The notes below the pieces were generated by a model, which worked only from the letters and a program-made list of their open reading frames with translations, was not told the origin of the DNA and did not search any database. DNA of 64,000 nucleotides, taken from contig NZ_CP150207.1 in NCBI RefSeq assembly GCF_037969765.1, positions 2,590,001 through 2,654,000 of the forward strand, in the 5' to 3' direction. Shown here piece by piece: positions 9,501 to 21,377 of the stretch; positions within the stretch are counted from its first letter, which is position 1, and every line of letters starts with the position of its first letter. Position numbers and translations under genes: made by a program. Source of the DNA: Paenibacillus sp. FSL W8-0186 (lineage in GTDB: Bacteria; Bacillota; Bacilli; Paenibacillales; Paenibacillaceae).

Positions 9501-9881
9501 CTAAAGCTGCTTGTTCTTCAGCAAATCGCGGATTTCAGTGAGCAGCAGTTCTTCTTTGCTGGGTTCTGCGGGTTTGTCCGGTTTGGGGTCATCCTTCCGC
9601 TTGAATTTGCTGAGCAACTTGGTGAATAGAAAAATCGAAAAAGCGATGATCAGGAAATCAATGACGGTTTGCATGAACGATCCGATTTTAATCGTTGCTT
9701 CATTAACCTGGATCACGATGTTCGAGAAATCGCGCCCGCCTAACAAGATACCCAAAAGCGGCATAATTAGATCCTCGACGACGGAGCTGACGATTTTTCC
9801 GAATGCCCCGCCGATGATGACGGCAATAGCCAAATCTAGCACATTGCCTTTAAATGCAAATGTTTTAAACTCTTTCCACAT
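9501..9881 (-). CDS. mscL: Large-conductance mechanosensitive channel
   Basis: Membrane channel that opens under high membrane tension and releases solutes during hypo-osmotic shock. At 126 residues it has the family length. TM1 begins in [25 protein letters not shown] (the pore-lining glycine/alanine helix), there is a periplasmic-side loop ([20 protein letters not shown]), then TM2 ([15 protein letters not shown]) and a charged C-terminal helix ([11 protein letters not shown]). The start at ATG 9881 follows CAGGAGGG. It is monocistronic. Confidence 0.96.
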   Translation of the reverse strand: MWKEFKTFAFKGNVLDLAIAVIIGGAFGKIVSSVVEDLIMPLLGILLGGRDFSNIVIQVNEATIKIGSFMQTVIDFLIIAFSIFLFTKLLSKFKRKDDPKPDKPAEPSKEELLLTEIRDLLKNKQL

Positions 9882-10078
9882 AAATGTCCCTCCTGACGGT
9901 GTTCAAACTTAATATTAGATTAAATGAGCCTAAGTTGCTTGGCAACAAGAAAAAAACCAAATAGAGGCTGCTATAAAAATAGTAACTATGGTGATAGCCA
10001 ATATCCAGGAAGATGGTATAATGCTTAATTAGCGGCTTCTAATAAGAAGTTCAACCAGAAGAAGGAGTTTACAAAAAC

Positions 10079-10963
10079 ATGTGGCTGTTATTCGCTTCTC
10101 TCGCTGCGATCAGTTTTGGTCTGCGCGGTATTTTGTATCATTGGTCATCCAAACAAGGAATGGATCGTAATTTGATGTTATTCGGCGTATTTTTTACTGG
10201 AGCCCTCGCTAGTTTAATAGGCAGCTTCCTGTTTGGGCAGAACTGGACGCTGAGCGCGCTTACGGGGGTATTTATGGGGGCGTTTTCATTCGTAGCAAAT
10301 GCCTGCATGTTCCAAGGCTTCGCTGTCGGGAAACCTTCGATCATTGCGATTCTGACCGGACTTCCCCCCGTCGTTGTCGTTACGCTTGCCTACTTCTTGT
10401 GGGGGGAGACGCTGTCCCTGGGGCAGATGCTCGCGTTCTTTCTCATTGTTGCAGGGATTCTAACCGTCAGATATTCGAATGACCTGCGAATCGGGAATTT
10501 GCAGGGCGCACAATGGGGTCTGCTGGCCATGGTATTTTTCGGTTTAAATGATATGGCGGGCAAGATGTCGACACGTTTAGAAGCAGCGCTATTTCCAACA
10601 TTGTTTTACATGTTCTCCGTCGGATCGGCCTGCTTTGCTGCTTGGTGGCTGATCGATAAAAATCGCAAACGGAAATTAGCAGTTTCCGGTACATACGGAT
10701 CCTCTGCGCAGCTGGGCAAGTGGAATGAAAAACAAACTTTCTTCAGTGGCATGGCGATCGGCTTCACGAACTTTTTCGGAATGATCCTCATCATAACCGC
10801 CTTTAAATATGGTATTACGGGGCTCGTGTCGGCCGTTGTCGCCATGAATGTGCTATTAATTCTTCTTTATACTCGCATCTTCGTCAAAGAGAAATTTAGA
10901 AGGCTTGAAGTCATTGGCATGTCTATATGCATTGTTGGCATGATTGCCCTGCGAATTTTTTAA
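10079..10963 (+). CDS. EamA/DMT-superfamily permease
   Basis: Integral membrane protein of 294 residues with about ten hydrophobic segments in two EamA-like halves, typical of drug/metabolite transporters. The second half includes GLNDMAGKM and ends in a short helix after FVKEKFRRLEVIG, a common EamA ending. The start ATG 10079 follows GAAGGAG. It stands alone between mscL and the cellulase operon; TATAAT at 10017-10022 is a likely -10. The substrate cannot be predicted. Confidence 0.82.
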   Translation: MWLLFASLAAISFGLRGILYHWSSKQGMDRNLMLFGVFFTGALASLIGSFLFGQNWTLSALTGVFMGAFSFVANACMFQGFAVGKPSIIAILTGLPPVVVVTLAYFLWGETLSLGQMLAFFLIVAGILTVRYSNDLRIGNLQGAQWGLLAMVFFGLNDMAGKMSTRLEAALFPTLFYMFSVGSACFAAWWLIDKNRKRKLAVSGTYGSSAQLGKWNEKQTFFSGMAIGFTNFFGMILIITAFKYGITGLVSAVVAMNVLLILLYTRIFVKEKFRRLEVIGMSICIVGMIALRIF

Positions 10964-10977
10964 CTGAATTTTGAAGC

Positions 10978-11015
10978 AAGAGTGGTATGTCTTTATGACA
11001 TATCGCTCTTTTTTT
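10978..11015 (+). terminator. Intrinsic terminator after the DMT permease gene
   Basis: A 14-bp stem, AAGAGTGGTATGTC (10978-10991) / GACATATCGCTCTT (10997-11010), with two G-U pairs and a run of T. Confidence 0.85.
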
Positions 11016-11197
11016 CATTAAGCTAACAATAAATAACAATTTATATGTAAAATATAGTAATTAATAGATTGATATGTTATATTATGGCTAGGAATTGTTG
11101 TAATTAAATGGAAACTTCCTAACAACAATCCTAATTTAATGAAAGAAGGTGGTACTTGAAGCAGCCTGTCGGGATTTTTGTGGATATTATCGTATAG

Positions 11198-13948
<2,751 letters not shown>

Positions 13949-13971
13949 AACCAAGAATAGAGAGGATGTAT

Positions 13972-16965
13972 ATGATGAAATGGTCAGCTTTTAAGAAGCC
14001 GGTATCGCTCTTAATGAGTGCGGCACTGTCGCTTACGATCGTATCGGGTGTGTTTACCGTTCATTCCAGCCAGGCACTCGCAGCATCGTCCACCGAGGAA
14101 ACCCGGTTCCTGCAAATGTATCAGCAGCTTAAAAATCCGGCCAATGGCTACTTTTCGCCCGAAGGAATTCCTTATCACTCCATTGAGACCCTAATGAGCG
14201 AGGCGCCGGACTATGGGCATATGACGACGTCGGAGGCGTATAGCTATTGGCTGTGGCTCGAGGTGCTCTACGGCCATTACACCGGGGATTGGAGCAAGCT
14301 TGAAGCCGCGTGGGACAATATGGAGAAGTATATTATCCCGGTGAATGAGGGAGACGGCAAGGAAGAACAGCCAACGATGAGCTACTACAACCCCAACAGC
14401 CCGGCAACTTATGCCGCAGAATATTCGCAGCCGGATCAATATCCGAGCCAGCTTAGCGGTCAATATGCGGCAGGAAGAGACCCGCTGGATGCAGAGCTAA
14501 AAGCGACGTACGGAAACAACCAGACGTACTTGATGCACTGGCTGCTGGACGTGGACAATTGGTACGGCTTCGGCAATTTGCTCAATCCAAGCCACACGGC
14601 AACTTATGTGAACACGTTCCAGCGGGGTGAGCAGGAGTCGGTATGGGAGGCCATACCACATCCATCGCAAGACAATAAAACGTTTGGAAAAGCAGGGGAA
14701 GGCTTCATGACTCTGTTTACGAAGGAGAGCAACGCTCCGGCCGAGCAATGGCGTTATACGAATGCGACCGATGCGGATGCGCGGGCCATTCAAGCCATGT
14801 ACTGGGCTAAGGAACTGGGTTATAACAACTCCGTATATTTGAACAAGGCCAAAAAGATGGGTGACTACTTGCGCTACGGCATGTACGATAAATACTTCCA
14901 GAAGATTGGAAGCGCTTCAAATGGAACGCCGACAGCCGGTACCGGCAAGGATGCCAGCCATTATCTCATGGCTTGGTATACAGCCTGGGGAGGCGGCCTG
15001 GGACAAACAGGCAACTGGGCTTGGCGAATCGGATCGAGCCACGCTCATCAAGGTTATCAGAACGTCGTAGCGGCTTACGCGCTTTCCAATCCAAGCGGCG
15101 GCCTGGTGCCGAATTCTCCAACGGCAGGACAAGATTGGACGACTTCGCTGAAGCGCCAACTGGAGTTCTACACTTGGCTGCAATCCGCAGAAGGGGCGAT
15201 TGCGGGCGGAGCGACCAACAGCTGGGACGGCTCCTACAAAGCTTATCCTGCCGGCAAGAGCACTTTCTACGGTTTGGCTTATGATGATGCGCCTGTATAT
15301 CATGACCCGCCATCCAATAACTGGTTCGGCATGCAGGCTTGGCCGGTAGAGCGGATCGCTGAGCTTTATTATATTCTGGCATCAAATGGAGATACCTCCT
15401 CGGAGAATTTCCAAATGGCCAAGCAGGTCGTACAGAAATGGATCGACTGGTCCATGGACTACGTCTTTGCTAACCAACGTCCGGTAACCGATTCTGAAGG
15501 CTATTATCTGGATAGCCTGGGCAATCGTGTGCTCGGCGGCAATAATCCGGCCATCGCCACGGTTTCAGCGCCTGGGGAATTCTGGGTTCCAAGCAACTTG
15601 GAATGGTCCGGCCAGCCGGCGACTTGGAATGGCTTCAGCAGCCATAACGGCAACCCTAACTTGCGTGTAGTAACAAAGAACCCGGGGCAGGATGCGGGAG
15701 TGCTCGGCAGCTATATCAAAGCGCTGACCTTCTTTGCGGCCGGAACGAAAGCGGAAACCGGCAGCTACACTGCGCTGGGCAGCCAGGCTGAACAGTTGGC
15801 CAAGGCGCTGCTGGATGCTGCGTGGGGATACAATGACGGCATCGGTATCACGACAGTTGAGCCGCGCGAGGACTATTACCGCTACTTCACGAAGGAAATT
15901 TATTTCCCTAATGGCTGGACGGGCTTGTTCGGACAAGGCAATACGCTCCCGGGATCGTCTGCGGTGCCATCTGATCCAGCCAAGGGCGGCAATGGCGTAT
16001 ATGCCAGTTATACGGATGTAAGACCAGCCATTAAAAATGATCCTCAATGGCAATATTTAGAGAATAAATACAACACTTCCTGGGATCCGCAAACGAAGAA
16101 ATGGACGAACGGGGCCCCAGAGTTCACTTATCACCGCTTCTGGTCTCAAGTTGATATGGCTACGGCGTACGCCGAATACGATCGCCTGATCAACAGCGAT
16201 CAAGGCGGACCGGTGGAGCCAGTAGCGCCAAAAGCTCCATCCAAGCCGAACGCGGTGGCTGGCGACGCTGTGGTCAATCTGTCCTGGAACAGTGTTAGCG
16301 GCGCTACCAGCTATACGGTGAAGCGGGCAACGACAAGCGGCGGTCCATACACGATGTTAGGAACTACAGCGCAAGCTGCCTATACCGATTCAAACGTTGT
16401 CAACGGCACGACGTATTACTATGTAGTCAGCGCATCCAACAGCGTTGGGGAGAGCCCGGACTCGCCGGAGGCAAGCGCCAAGCCTGCATCCACTCCAATT
16501 CCGGTACAGGGCAATCTGAAGCTTGAATACCGTACGAATGACACGAACCCAGGAGATAACCAATTCCGGCCGCAGTTCCGCATCGTGAATACGGGTGACA
16601 CAGCCGTATCGCTAAGCAATGTGAAGATTCGCTATTATTACACCATCGACGGTGATAAACCGCAGCAATTCCATTGCGACTATGCCGCTATCGGCAGCAG
16701 CAACGTAAGCGGAACCTTCGTCAAGCTGCCATCAGCCAAGCCGGGGGCGGATTATTACTTGGAAATTTCGTTCGGCGCTGGTGCGGGCAGCTTGGCACCG
16801 GGGGCGAATTCCGGCGAAATCCAGGTACGGGTCAACAAGACGGACTGGTCCAACTATAATGAATCGGATGACTATTCATATGATGCGACTAAGACCAATT
16901 TTGCCAGCTGGGAGAAGGCAACTTTGCATTTGAACGGAGATCTGGTATGGGGACTTGAGCCTTAA
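13972..16965 (+). CDS. Secreted cellobiohydrolase, GH48-FN3-CBM3
   Basis: Processive exo-cellulase of 997 residues attacking cellulose from the reducing end and releasing cellobiose. It has a signal peptide (~1-38, ALA-A site near SQALAAS) and a GH48 catalytic domain (~42-745). The hallmark SEAPDYGHMTTSEAYSY motif is at 76-92, with E88 matching the family's acid glutamate. An FN3 module (~752-840) and a CBM3 (~848-997) follow. ATG 13972 is preferred because AGAGAGG ends 6 bases before it; the upstream ATG 13966 overlaps that site. The C-terminal FN3-CBM3 block is a near-copy of the one in the preceding GH9 gene. Confidence 0.95.
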   Translation: MMKWSAFKKPVSLLMSAALSLTIVSGVFTVHSSQALAASSTEETRFLQMYQQLKNPANGYFSPEGIPYHSIETLMSEAPDYGHMTTSEAYSYWLWLEVLYGHYTGDWSKLEAAWDNMEKYIIPVNEGDGKEEQPTMSYYNPNSPATYAAEYSQPDQYPSQLSGQYAAGRDPLDAELKATYGNNQTYLMHWLLDVDNWYGFGNLLNPSHTATYVNTFQRGEQESVWEAIPHPSQDNKTFGKAGEGFMTLFTKESNAPAEQWRYTNATDADARAIQAMYWAKELGYNNSVYLNKAKKMGDYLRYGMYDKYFQKIGSASNGTPTAGTGKDASHYLMAWYTAWGGGLGQTGNWAWRIGSSHAHQGYQNVVAAYALSNPSGGLVPNSPTAGQDWTTSLKRQLEFYTWLQSAEGAIAGGATNSWDGSYKAYPAGKSTFYGLAYDDAPVYHDPPSNNWFGMQAWPVERIAELYYILASNGDTSSENFQMAKQVVQKWIDWSMDYVFANQRPVTDSEGYYLDSLGNRVLGGNNPAIATVSAPGEFWVPSNLEWSGQPATWNGFSSHNGNPNLRVVTKNPGQDAGVLGSYIKALTFFAAGTKAETGSYTALGSQAEQLAKALLDAAWGYNDGIGITTVEPREDYYRYFTKEIYFPNGWTGLFGQGNTLPGSSAVPSDPAKGGNGVYASYTDVRPAIKNDPQWQYLENKYNTSWDPQTKKWTNGAPEFTYHRFWSQVDMATAYAEYDRLINSDQGGPVEPVAPKAPSKPNAVAGDAVVNLSWNSVSGATSYTVKRATTSGGPYTMLGTTAQAAYTDSNVVNGTTYYYVVSASNSVGESPDSPEASAKPASTPIPVQGNLKLEYRTNDTNPGDNQFRPQFRIVNTGDTAVSLSNVKIRYYYTIDGDKPQQFHCDYAAIGSSNVSGTFVKLPSAKPGADYYLEISFGAGAGSLAPGANSGEIQVRVNKTDWSNYNESDDYSYDATKTNFASWEKATLHLNGDLVWGLEP
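16225..16962 (+). repeat. FN3-CBM3 cassette, copy 2 (in GH48 gene)
   Basis: Second copy of the FN3-CBM3 cassette found in the GH9 gene, about 3.0 kb downstream in the same orientation. Conservation is highest at the planar cellulose-binding face of CBM3 and the [10 protein letters not shown] segment; the inter-module linkers differ. Confidence 0.85.
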
Positions 16966-16983
16966 TCGCATAGAGCATAACGG

Positions 16984-17019
16984 AGCGCCCAACTTGCTGA
17001 CCATGGCAAGTTGGGCGCT
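16984..17019 (+). terminator. Intrinsic terminator of the cellulase operon
   Basis: A perfect 14-bp stem AGCGCCCAACTTGC (16984-16997) / GCAAGTTGGGCGCT (17006-17019), followed by a T-rich stretch. Confidence 0.85.
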
Positions 17020-17111
17020 TTCCTGCTGTTTTTAATTTTTACAGTCTGGTCACTTCAAGGTATGAATTGTGATAAAATCCAATTGTAGAAACAGGAGGCT
17101 GATGTCCCGTT

Positions 17112-17921
17112 ATGATGTTTATCCGCAAGCTGTTCGTGTTTGCTTGGCTCCAAGCGCTATCCTGCATATTTCCGCTAATAATCTTCGGAGCCCTCGCTCT
17201 GACGAAAGTGATCCAGCTGCCCGTTCTTCCGCGATATGACTGGATTTTGCTGATTTGCTTGCTCGCTCAGGCAGGGATGATGATCAGCAAGCTGGAAACG
17301 CTGGACGAGCTGAAGGTCATTTGCATGTTCCACATCATTGGCCTTGCACTCGAAATATTCAAAGTTCATATGGGCTCGTGGACTTACCCGGAACCTGCAT
17401 GGAGCAAGGTATTCGGTGTCCCGCTATACAGCGGATTCATGTACGCCAGTGTCGCCAGCTACATATGCCAGGCCTGGAGACGGCTGCAGCTGCAAATTAC
17501 GGGCTGGCCCAATTCGATTTACGCCGTTGCCATTAGCGCGGCAATCTATCTAAATTTTTTCACGCATCATTTTATCGGCGACTATCGCTGGATACTCATG
17601 CTGCTCCTGGTTGCCGTATTTTTCCGATGCACGGTATATTTTACGCTGGAAGAGCGCACCTTTCGAATGCCGCTGCTGCTGTCATTTCTGCTGATCGGCT
17701 TCTTTATCTGGATTGCGGAGAATGTGACCACCTTCCTGGGAGCCTGGAAATACCCGAATCAGGAAGAGGTATGGCGGCTCGTTCATATCGGAAAAATCAG
17801 CTCATGGCTGCTGCTCGTTGTGATCAGCATCATCATCGTTGCGCAGCTGAAGCATGTTAAAAAGGGAAGGATCGACGCCCCGCAAGGCGTGTCCTCCGAC
17901 AAATGGGAGAGTCGCACATGA
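17112..17921 (+). CDS. DUF817-family membrane protein
   Basis: Integral membrane protein of 269 residues with seven to eight hydrophobic helices, matching the DUF817 pattern: MGSWTYPEPAW followed by VPLYSGFMYASV, and near the end FLGAWKYP then GKISSWLLLV. The family's function is unknown. The start at ATG 17112 (ATG 17115 follows) is preceded by AGGAGG at 17093-17098, a rather wide spacing. Its stop overlaps the next start (ATGA), so it is translated together with the small membrane protein downstream. Confidence 0.8.
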   Translation: MMFIRKLFVFAWLQALSCIFPLIIFGALALTKVIQLPVLPRYDWILLICLLAQAGMMISKLETLDELKVICMFHIIGLALEIFKVHMGSWTYPEPAWSKVFGVPLYSGFMYASVASYICQAWRRLQLQITGWPNSIYAVAISAAIYLNFFTHHFIGDYRWILMLLLVAVFFRCTVYFTLEERTFRMPLLLSFLLIGFFIWIAENVTTFLGAWKYPNQEEVWRLVHIGKISSWLLLVVISIIIVAQLKHVKKGRIDAPQGVSSDKWESRT

Positions 17922-18316
17922 ATAACTCAAAGGGGATTTTCTATTATATTGCATGGATGATCGGCGCCTGTCTGCTTGTTTACTATAGCGGCAGCTTCTT
18001 CGCCATGATGGATCAACAGCGAACGATACTTTACAAAACTGACAATATGCTGCTGGCCAACATGATTTACGCCTTTGCATTTGGCCTGTATTTAAGTCTG
18101 CTTAACGGATGGCCGGCCCGGCGAAAAATGATTAAACCGCTGTTTTTCGGCGTGTTCTTGCCATGCTTTTTGATCTTGATTTATCCAATTGCCTCTTCAT
18201 ATATTAAAATTATCGCGATGGCCGAATATTACCAATTGGTTCGGGAACGCGAATTTTTCTTCTTTGGTCTTATGAGCGGATTAACGCTGATGAAGAGCTT
18301 CTTTACGACTCGTTAA
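17918..18316 (+). CDS. Small integral membrane protein, unknown function
   Basis: I do not recognise a family. The 132 residues form about four hydrophobic helices (IFYYIAWMIGACLLVYYSG, MLLANMIYAFAFGLYLSLL, PLFFGVFLPCFLILIYPIA, FFFFGLMSGLTLMKSFF) with a charged loop between the third and fourth. ATG 17918 is preferred over 17903 because GGGAGA (17905-17910) precedes it and the start overlaps the upstream TGA. It probably works with the DUF817 protein encoded just before it. Confidence 0.65.
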   Translation: MNNSKGIFYYIAWMIGACLLVYYSGSFFAMMDQQRTILYKTDNMLLANMIYAFAFGLYLSLLNGWPARRKMIKPLFFGVFLPCFLILIYPIASSYIKIIAMAEYYQLVREREFFFFGLMSGLTLMKSFFTTR

Positions 18317-18340
18317 TATTTAAAGGAGGCTGTATTCGTT

Positions 18341-19087
18341 ATGTCATTTGCCAAACTCGTCGTATTAGTCACCGGTGCTTCGCAGGGAATCGGCCGTGGA
18401 ATTGCGGAAGCTTACGCTCGCTGCGGCGCTGTCGTAATCCTGGCCGATCTGCCGTCCTCGGCTGGGGAGCAATCGGCTGAGGTAATAAGGCAAAAGGGGG
18501 GACAAGCCGAATTCATCTCTTGCGATGTCCGCAGCGAACGGGACATATCCGGCATAATGAAGCAGGTTGAACATACATATGGCAGAATTGATATTGTCAT
18601 TAACAATGCAGGGGTGTCCCGGTTCAAATCGCCCTTTGAGCTGACGGTGGATGAATGGGATGATGTGCTGAATACAAATGTGCGCAGCTGTTTTCTCGTA
18701 ACGCGGGAGGCGGCAAAATTGATGAAACAGCATGGCGGAGGGTCGGTCGTCAATATTTCCTCGACCCGCTCCTTCATGTCCGAACCGAACTCCGAGGCAT
18801 ATGCCGCCTCGAAGGGGGCCATCGTATCGCTAAGCCACGCGATGGCGGTGTCGCTCGGCCCTGACGGGATACGAGTGAATTGCATCAGCCCCGGATGGAT
18901 AGAAACGGGGAAATACGAGGAGCTGCGCGAGATTGATCATAGCCAGCATCCGGCGGGCCGGGTAGGCAAACCCGAGGATATCGCCCGGGCTTGTCTCTAT
19001 TTAACAGATCCGGCTAATGATTTCGTGACCGGCATCCATCTCGTCGTCGACGGCGGAATGACTCGAAAAATGATTTATGAAGATTAG
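18341..19087 (+). CDS. Short-chain dehydrogenase/reductase (SDR)
   Basis: Classical SDR oxidoreductase of 248 residues using NAD(P)H. The nucleotide-binding GASQGIGRGIAEAYA motif is at residues ~12-26, NNAG near 88-91, the catalytic serine in VNISSTRS, and YAASK (Y ~151, K ~155) as the active-site pair. An aspartate after the second strand (ILADLP) favours NAD(H) over NADP(H). The start ATG 18341 follows AAAGGAGG. It ends tail-to-tail with the chromate transporter gene, overlapping it by 4 bases. The substrate is unknown; the C-terminal DGGMT matches 3-ketoacyl-ACP reductase/glucose-dehydrogenase-like members. Confidence 0.88.
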   Translation: MSFAKLVVLVTGASQGIGRGIAEAYARCGAVVILADLPSSAGEQSAEVIRQKGGQAEFISCDVRSERDISGIMKQVEHTYGRIDIVINNAGVSRFKSPFELTVDEWDDVLNTNVRSCFLVTREAAKLMKQHGGGSVVNISSTRSFMSEPNSEAYAASKGAIVSLSHAMAVSLGPDGIRVNCISPGWIETGKYEELREIDHSQHPAGRVGKPEDIARACLYLTDPANDFVTGIHLVVDGGMTRKMIYED

Positions 19088-20322
19088 ACGAACAATTGCG
19101 CAAGCATGCCTGCTGCCGCGCCTGCGATAACCGCACACCACGGCGGAAGCTTCCAGAACACCAGCATCGCGAACAAGCAAAGCACGATAACGAAGTCTGC
19201 CGTGCCGCGAACAGCGCCGGTCCAAATGGGATCGTACAGTGCAGCCAGCAATATTCCTACCACTGCTGCATGGATACCCTGCAGCGCCCGCTGCATAGTT
19301 ATGTTCCGGCTTAGCCGATCCCACAGAGGCAGAACGCCTGCGACCAGCAGAAAGGCTGGCAGGAAGATGGCGATTGTAGCTAATGCCAGACCCGGCACTC
19401 CTCCATATATGGCGCCTAAATAGGAGGCAAAGGTAAAGAGCGGCCCAGGAACGGCCTGAGCAGCGCCGTACCCGGCGATGAAATCGGACTGGCTGACCCA
19501 GCCGTGTGCGACGACTTCTTCTTGCAGCAGCGGAAGCACCACATGTCCTCCGCCGAAGACGAGGGAACCGACCCGGTAGAAGCCGTCGACCAGGGAGAGC
19601 CATCCGCCGTTTGACCATTGGCTGAACAAGGGGAGAAGCAGGAGTAATGCGAAATAGAATCCTAGATAGATGAAGGACTGCCTGCAGCCATGAACATCCC
19701 GCGAACTTGCCGCGGCAGCTGGCATAACGGATTCCGCAGCCGCTTCATGGCGATACATAATGAGCCCCAGTAATGCCGCCGCGGCGATAACGCCTACTTG
19801 GCTATACGTGCCTGGCCAGAGCAGCACAACCGCTGCTGCACCAACAGCGACGCCGGCTTGCTTTCGGGTTGCGGCTAGCTTTGTCCCCATGCTCCATACA
19901 GCCTGGGCGACGATGGCCACGGCGGTCAGCTTCAATCCGTGCAGCCAAGACGCTTCGGCGACATTCATGCGCTGCACGATGATAGCGAACAGCCCTAACA
20001 GGAGGATGGATGGCAGTGTAAATCCAACCCAGGCTGCTATGGCTCCCATCAACCCGGCGCAGCGCAGGCCGACTCCGATCCCGACTTGGCTGCTGGCCGG
20101 TCCGGGAAGGAACTGGCATAAGGCAACCAAATCAGCGTAGGCTTTCTCTTCCATCCATTTGCGGCGGACGACATATTCCTGATGGAAGTACCCCAGGTGC
20201 GCAACAGGACCGCCAAAGGAGGTCAGCCCCAATTTGGCTGAAGCAAGGAAAATATCAAGCACGGTAATGCGTGGCAGAGACTGGGCGGCAGTCTCTTTTT
20301 TTGCTGTATTTTTTGTATTCAT
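19084..20322 (-). CDS. chrA: Chromate transporter, ChrA family (two-domain)
   Basis: Inner-membrane protein of 412 residues that in studied bacteria exports chromate. It has the long form with two homologous CHR domains: the first begins LGLTSFGGPVAHLGYFHQEYV and contains QFLPGPASSQ; the second begins RVGSLVFGGGHVVLPLLQEE and contains AQAVPGPLFTFASYLG. Roughly ten to twelve membrane helices are visible. The start at ATG 20322 has AAAGGA upstream. It is a single-gene unit, divergent from the GntR-type regulator. Confidence 0.92.
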   Translation of the reverse strand: MNTKNTAKKETAAQSLPRITVLDIFLASAKLGLTSFGGPVAHLGYFHQEYVVRRKWMEEKAYADLVALCQFLPGPASSQVGIGVGLRCAGLMGAIAAWVGFTLPSILLLGLFAIIVQRMNVAEASWLHGLKLTAVAIVAQAVWSMGTKLAATRKQAGVAVGAAAVVLLWPGTYSQVGVIAAAALLGLIMYRHEAAAESVMPAAAASSRDVHGCRQSFIYLGFYFALLLLLPLFSQWSNGGWLSLVDGFYRVGSLVFGGGHVVLPLLQEEVVAHGWVSQSDFIAGYGAAQAVPGPLFTFASYLGAIYGGVPGLALATIAIFLPAFLLVAGVLPLWDRLSRNITMQRALQGIHAAVVGILLAALYDPIWTGAVRGTADFVIVLCLFAMLVFWKLPPWCAVIAGAAAGMLAQLFV

Positions 20323-20514
20323 AGCATGTCATGTTCCTTTCAAAGTGTGGTGCCTAGAGAACCCGGCCTGTTTCAACCGTTCGTCTACATTATCATAGGT
20401 ATGTTAACCTGGCGTAAAATACGAGAAAACTCTGTGTAAGGCGGCTAGTTTATTTGCCGGGTAAAAGCAGCTATACTGGATAACATGATGATGTAAAAGG
20501 GGGACTACACCGTA

Positions 20515-21135
20515 ATGCAGGAAATTGCTGTCTACAAATCCATCGCACTCGATATTGCTCAGAGAATCGTCAGCGGGGAGCTGGCTGTCCATAGCAAAAT
20601 ATCGGGGCGTTCCTTGTTGGCGGCTCAATATCATGTCTCTCCGGAAACGATACGCAAGGCGATCGGGCTGCTCAAGGATGAGGGAATCGTCTCGGTCTCG
20701 CAGGGCAAAGAGATCGTTGTCATCTCTGATCAGAAAGCCGGAGAATATTTGGCGAGCAGCAATTATCTGAAATCGGCTTACTCGTTAAAACGGGATTTGG
20801 AGCAGCTGATGGCAGAGAAAAAAGAAGTGGATCGCAGATTCGAAGTTCTGTTGAACAAAATTACAAAGGCTTCAGACCGGCTGCAGAATCTTACTCCCTA
20901 TAACCCGATGGAAATACAGATCAAGGAAGGATCCCATGCGGTGGGCAAAACAATCGGCAATTTATTGTTCTGGCAAAATACCGGAGCTACCGTAATCGCG
21001 CTGCGCAGGGGTACTAGAATCTCGATCTCCCCCGGACCCCATGTGATTTTGCGGGAGAATGATATGCTTGTATTTGTAGGAGATCCGAAAATTTACGACA
21101 AAACCGAGCGGTTTGTCAATCAAACCAGCGAATAA
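20515..21135 (+). CDS. busR: GntR-type regulator with RCK_C (TrkA-C) domain, BusR-like
   Basis: A 206-residue protein with the same architecture as BusR of streptococci and lactococci: a GntR winged helix (residues ~5-72, including SPETIRKAIGLLKDEGIVSV), a coiled-coil linker (~85-120, KRDLEQLMAEKKEVDRRF) and an RCK_C/TrkA-C domain (~128-200, PGPHVILRENDMLVFVGD). BusR binds cyclic di-AMP through RCK_C and then represses a glycine-betaine transporter. Here the osmolyte transporter operon follows directly, which supports the same role. The start is ATG 20515 after AAAGGGGG. The symbol is by architecture and context, not by direct proof. Confidence 0.75.
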   Translation: MQEIAVYKSIALDIAQRIVSGELAVHSKISGRSLLAAQYHVSPETIRKAIGLLKDEGIVSVSQGKEIVVISDQKAGEYLASSNYLKSAYSLKRDLEQLMAEKKEVDRRFEVLLNKITKASDRLQNLTPYNPMEIQIKEGSHAVGKTIGNLLFWQNTGATVIALRRGTRISISPGPHVILRENDMLVFVGDPKIYDKTERFVNQTSE

Positions 21136-21145
21136 TACATAGTTG

Positions 21146-21190
21146 AAAGAGGCTGTTCCTAGGCAGATAGTGCCAGGGAGGCCTCTTTTT
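21146..21190 (+). terminator. Weak intrinsic terminator after the BusR-like gene
   Basis: An 8-bp stem AAAGAGGC (21146-21153) / GCCTCTTT (21181-21188) with a 27-base loop, ending in a T run. Confidence 0.5.
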
Positions 21191-21240
21191 TGTTGGAGCA
21201 AGTCCATTTTTTAACATACAACTTATGAACTTGATAAAGG

Positions 21241-21269
21241 TTGTCAGTATTCCGGGGGTTTGTTATAGT
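21241..21269 (+). promoter_or_regulatory. Predicted sigma-A promoter of the osmolyte transporter operon
   Basis: TTGTCA (21241-21246), a spacer of exactly 17 bases, and TATAGT (21264-21269). The ATP-binding gene starts 108 bases downstream; the leader between holds a GATTGATAG-like inverted element that could be a regulator site, but no match to a known operator can be claimed. Confidence 0.6.
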
Positions 21270-21377
21270 AATACCTATTGATGCTTCAAGCATAGTAGTA
21301 AAAAACTATCAATGCTGCTGATTCAATGCATATGGGGGGAGAAGAAACATAAATTTGCAAGCACAAAGGAGGCAGAA